Source of the DNA: Phycisphaerae bacterium
Lineage (GTDB): Bacteria; Planctomycetota; Phycisphaerae; UBA1845
Assembly (NCBI GenBank): GCA_029260155.1
Contig: JAJDDU010000019.1
Span: forward strand, 1 to 6,205
DNA: 6,205 nucleotides
Direction: 5' to 3'
Part shown: positions 4,645 through 6,205 of the stretch, piece by piece
Layout of the letters: each line of letters opens with the position of its first letter
Position numbering within the stretch: position 1 is the stretch's first letter
Position numbers and translations under genes: made by a program
Notes under the pieces: generated by a model
Databases searched by the model: none
What the model saw: the letters and a program-made list of their open reading frames with translations, nothing else
What the model was told of the DNA's origin: nothing

Positions 4645-5565
4645 TCAGCGTCGCCGGCGAAGCAGTGCGAGGGAACCTGCCGCGAGGAGCAAGCCGCTGG
4701 TCGGCTCTGGGACGGAATTGACGCCGTCGAGGGCCTGGCCGCTTTCGAGCAGGCCACGCTCAAGAAAACTCAGGCTGGGTAGCTCGTCGCCGAGGATGTT
4801 CGACATGAACTGCATGGCTGCGACGGTGGCGAGTTCATCTCCTGACAACGTGCCCCCGGCGTCGATCTTCGCACGCAACCCGTCGATCGTCTTGAGCGAT
4901 TCCTGCTCCCGAAACGTGCGGCCGCTGAACTCGGCGAAGATGTTTTCCAACCCGGCTGCGTCGAAGAACGGATCTGTCAGAGTCGCCAGAATGTCGGCGA
5001 AAATGTTGCCTTCAATGTCGATCGGCCCGATGTCGAAATCGGCGTCGCCGATCGGAAAGTCCTCGAATCGTCCGTCGATTGTCGTGGTTTCGCGGTTGGA
5101 TGTCTGGAACTGAAGATCGTAGCTTCCGAACGTGTTTATCTTCGCGCGGAGATCGAACAGAAGGTTGCCCGAGACCGTGGTGTCGTTCGTGCCTGAGTCG
5201 AAATTCAACGTGTACAACAGCGGCTGCGGCGGGCCGACGGTGACCACACGGTTGGGATTCAGATTGAACAGCCCAGTGCTCAGCGTCAGGCCGATTTCAG
5301 GAATGCGCCGTCCGCCGGTTTCAACGACGGCTGATACCGGGCCTGCGAGCGCGAAGTCGAAATCGCCAAGGTCGATCGTGTTGCCCTGAAGCACGCTGGC
5401 AACCGTCGCCACCGAAGTATTGGTTAGTTCGAAGTGCGTGGAATCCACCGCGAAGCCGGCGAATCGCAGCGTGTCCAGGACGCCCTCAAACATCCCAGCC
5501 CGTGCCGGCGAAGCCAACGGCGATGCGAGCAAAGCCGCGACAAGTAGAATTCTCGATCGTCGCAT
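4645..5565 (-). CDS. Secreted PEP-CTERM sorting-domain protein
   Basis: This 306-residue exported protein has signals at both ends. At the N-terminus is a signal peptide: basic MRRSR, hydrophobic ILLVAALLA, and likely cleavage after SPARA at residue 23. At the C-terminus is a PEP-CTERM tail with VPEP at 285-288, a short hydrophobic span and RRRR at the very end. Such tails are recognised by an exosortase, which removes them at the envelope. The mature part is acidic, cysteine-free and beta-rich in appearance (TIDLGDFDFALAG, TVSGNLLFDLRA), with a more helical segment near 215-270. I recognise no enzymatic motif, so its role outside the cytoplasm is unknown. The start at 5565 is chosen because GGAGG lies 6 nt upstream; the ATG at 5571 directly abuts that GGAGG. 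It appears to be a chromosomal gene outside the element. Confidence 0.92.
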   Translation of the reverse strand: MRRSRILLVAALLASPLASPARAGMFEGVLDTLRFAGFAVDSTHFELTNTSVATVASVLQGNTIDLGDFDFALAGPVSAVVETGGRRIPEIGLTLSTGLFNLNPNRVVTVGPPQPLLYTLNFDSGTNDTTVSGNLLFDLRAKINTFGSYDLQFQTSNRETTTIDGRFEDFPIGDADFDIGPIDIEGNIFADILATLTDPFFDAAGLENIFAEFSGRTFREQESLKTIDGLRAKIDAGGTLSGDELATVAAMQFMSNILGDELPSLSFLERGLLESGQALDGVNSVPEPTSGLLLAAGSLALLRRRR

Positions 5566-5586
5566 TTCCATCCTCCAAAGAGCCCA

Positions 5587-5601
5587 CAGCCAAACCGGCT
5601 G
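5587..5601 (-). other. Small hairpin in the PEP-CTERM gene leader
   Basis: CAGCC (5587-5591) and GGCTG (5597-5601) pair perfectly around 5 nt, about 21 nt upstream of the start codon and just before the Shine-Dalgarno. It may affect translation or be chance; a 5-bp stem is weak evidence. Confidence 0.25.
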
Positions 5602-5616
5602 CGAAACGTCTCGGGC

Positions 5617-5645
5617 ACTGTACGCCGAGGCCGATAACGATTCAA
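5617..5645 (-). promoter_or_regulatory. Possible promoter of the PEP-CTERM gene
   Basis: On the minus strand TTGAAT (5640-5645) and TACAGT (5617-5622) are separated by 17 bp, each matching the sigma70 consensus at 4 of 6 positions. The -10 is about 51 bp before the start codon, in the 137-bp gap after the EEP gene. A weak 5-bp hairpin (5661-5674) lies further upstream and could end the EEP transcript. Planctomycete promoters are poorly defined, so this is tentative. Confidence 0.35.
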
Positions 5646-5702
5646 CCCCGACCCCGCCTCTCTGCTGATGCAGACCCTCTCCACAATCGTCTATCGGCTG
5701 CT

Positions 5703-6205
5703 CTAGCCACCCGGCTCAAGTCGTGGACTGGCCCCCGCCACCACGGCGCCGCACGAGCGAACATCAAGTCCCGCTGGACGACGACTCTCGCTACTTGCAG
5801 TCCAGCGCACCTGCGCCGCAACGGCACGGTGGTCAGAAACAAGATCAGGCCACACTCTGCAGGTCACAAACTCGAATTCTCTGCTGACCAGAATCCAGTC
5901 GATTCGACGTTGAGGTTGCCTGGCAGGATAAGTCACTCTTCGCCGATTGTCGGGTTCGTATGCTCGCAGTTGGAGCCGGTCAGCAACGAGCCGCAGCGCA
6001 TCGTCAGCATCGCGCCAGCCGCAGTTAAAGTCGCCAAGGACGATGAGCGGCAGACCGGAATCTGCCAGCGTGTCCACCAACTTCGCGGCCTGCTTCCTTC
6101 GGGTCCGCGCAGAGAGCGGGTCGAGATGGACTGATGCCGCGACGAGAGTACGGTTCCGGAACTCAATGCGCGCGGTCACGAATCCCTTGGTATCCACCGG
6201 ATGGA
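5703..6205 (-). CDS. Endonuclease/exonuclease/phosphatase-fold protein, 5' end cut by window edge
   Basis: The visible 166 residues are the C-terminal part of an EEP-superfamily (DNase I-like) metal-dependent phosphoesterase. Diagnostic motifs in order are SVHLDP (His26, counting from the window edge), the metal-binding VLGDFN at 55-60, RIDWILVS at 100-107 and SDHRAV at 123-128 near the C-terminus. These include the catalytic Asp/Asn and Asp-His residues. The reading frame stays open to the right edge, and a GTG at 6197 lies inside the domain, so it is not a credible start; the N-terminal half lies beyond the window. A Gly/Ala/Arg-rich tail of about 32 residues follows the domain, longer than many family members carry. 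The substrate (nucleic acid, sugar phosphate, phospholipid) cannot be told from this part. It is probably a chromosomal gene. Confidence 0.9.
   Translation of the reverse strand, partial: HPVDTKGFVTARIEFRNRTLVAASVHLDPLSARTRRKQAAKLVDTLADSGLPLIVLGDFNCGWRDADDALRLVADRLQLRAYEPDNRRRVTYPARQPQRRIDWILVSREFEFVTCRVWPDLVSDHRAVAAQVRWTASSESRRPAGLDVRSCGAVVAGASPRLEPGG

Noticed and set aside
5502..6134. 210-residue plus-strand frame across the PEP-CTERM start and EEP gene.
   Set aside because: It is antisense to the EEP motifs GDFN and SDHRAV and to a signal peptide with a strong ribosome site; its own product shows no domain.

Overview
The window reads as a junction between the chromosome of a planctomycete-like bacterium and an integrated mobile element. 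Three things support this reading: a chromosomal protein with a classic PEP-CTERM tail (VPEP, hydrophobic segment, RRRR), a small HTH protein resembling the planctomycete family DUF1580, and moderately GC-rich sequence. The lineage is an inference from these families. Every supported gene lies on the minus strand, so transcription runs from right to left.

Chromosomal side (about 4518-6205): the 3' part of an endonuclease/exonuclease/phosphatase-fold gene enters from the right edge (stop at 5703). A complete secreted PEP-CTERM protein follows (4645-5565). Next is a tRNA-Ala(CGC) gene (4518-4590) that carries the G3:U70 identity pair and has a plausible promoter just upstream.

Element side (1 to about 4517): the tRNA 3' end faces a tyrosine integrase (3157-4398) that starts about 120 bp away, the usual arrangement for an element inserted at a tRNA 3' end. 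Further left come an unrecognised 259-residue protein with a likely C-terminal helix-turn-helix (2272-3051), the DUF1580-like small HTH protein (1850-2188), and a Cys/His-rich 86-residue protein coupled to it by an ATGA overlap (1593-1853). A RepA/AAA_25-type helicase with a C-terminal winged-helix-like domain overlaps that gene by 17 nt (497-1609). Last is the start of a small Gly/Thr/Ala/Ser-rich protein that resembles phage virion-associated proteins and runs off the left edge (1-347). The set looks like an integration, control and replication module leading into a possible virion gene, so an integrated virus or satellite is the best guess. The second attachment site lies outside the window.

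The most unusual DNA is the 150-bp gap between the helicase and the virion-like gene. It holds an inverted repeat of about 109 bp built from 9-nt units, starting at the helicase stop codon. A further copy of the unit could pair either with the repeat or near the Shine-Dalgarno of the next gene, which suggests RNA-based control or a replication or packaging site. Other inverted repeats sit over the Shine-Dalgarno of the DUF1580-like gene, upstream of the integrase, and in the two largest gaps between element genes.
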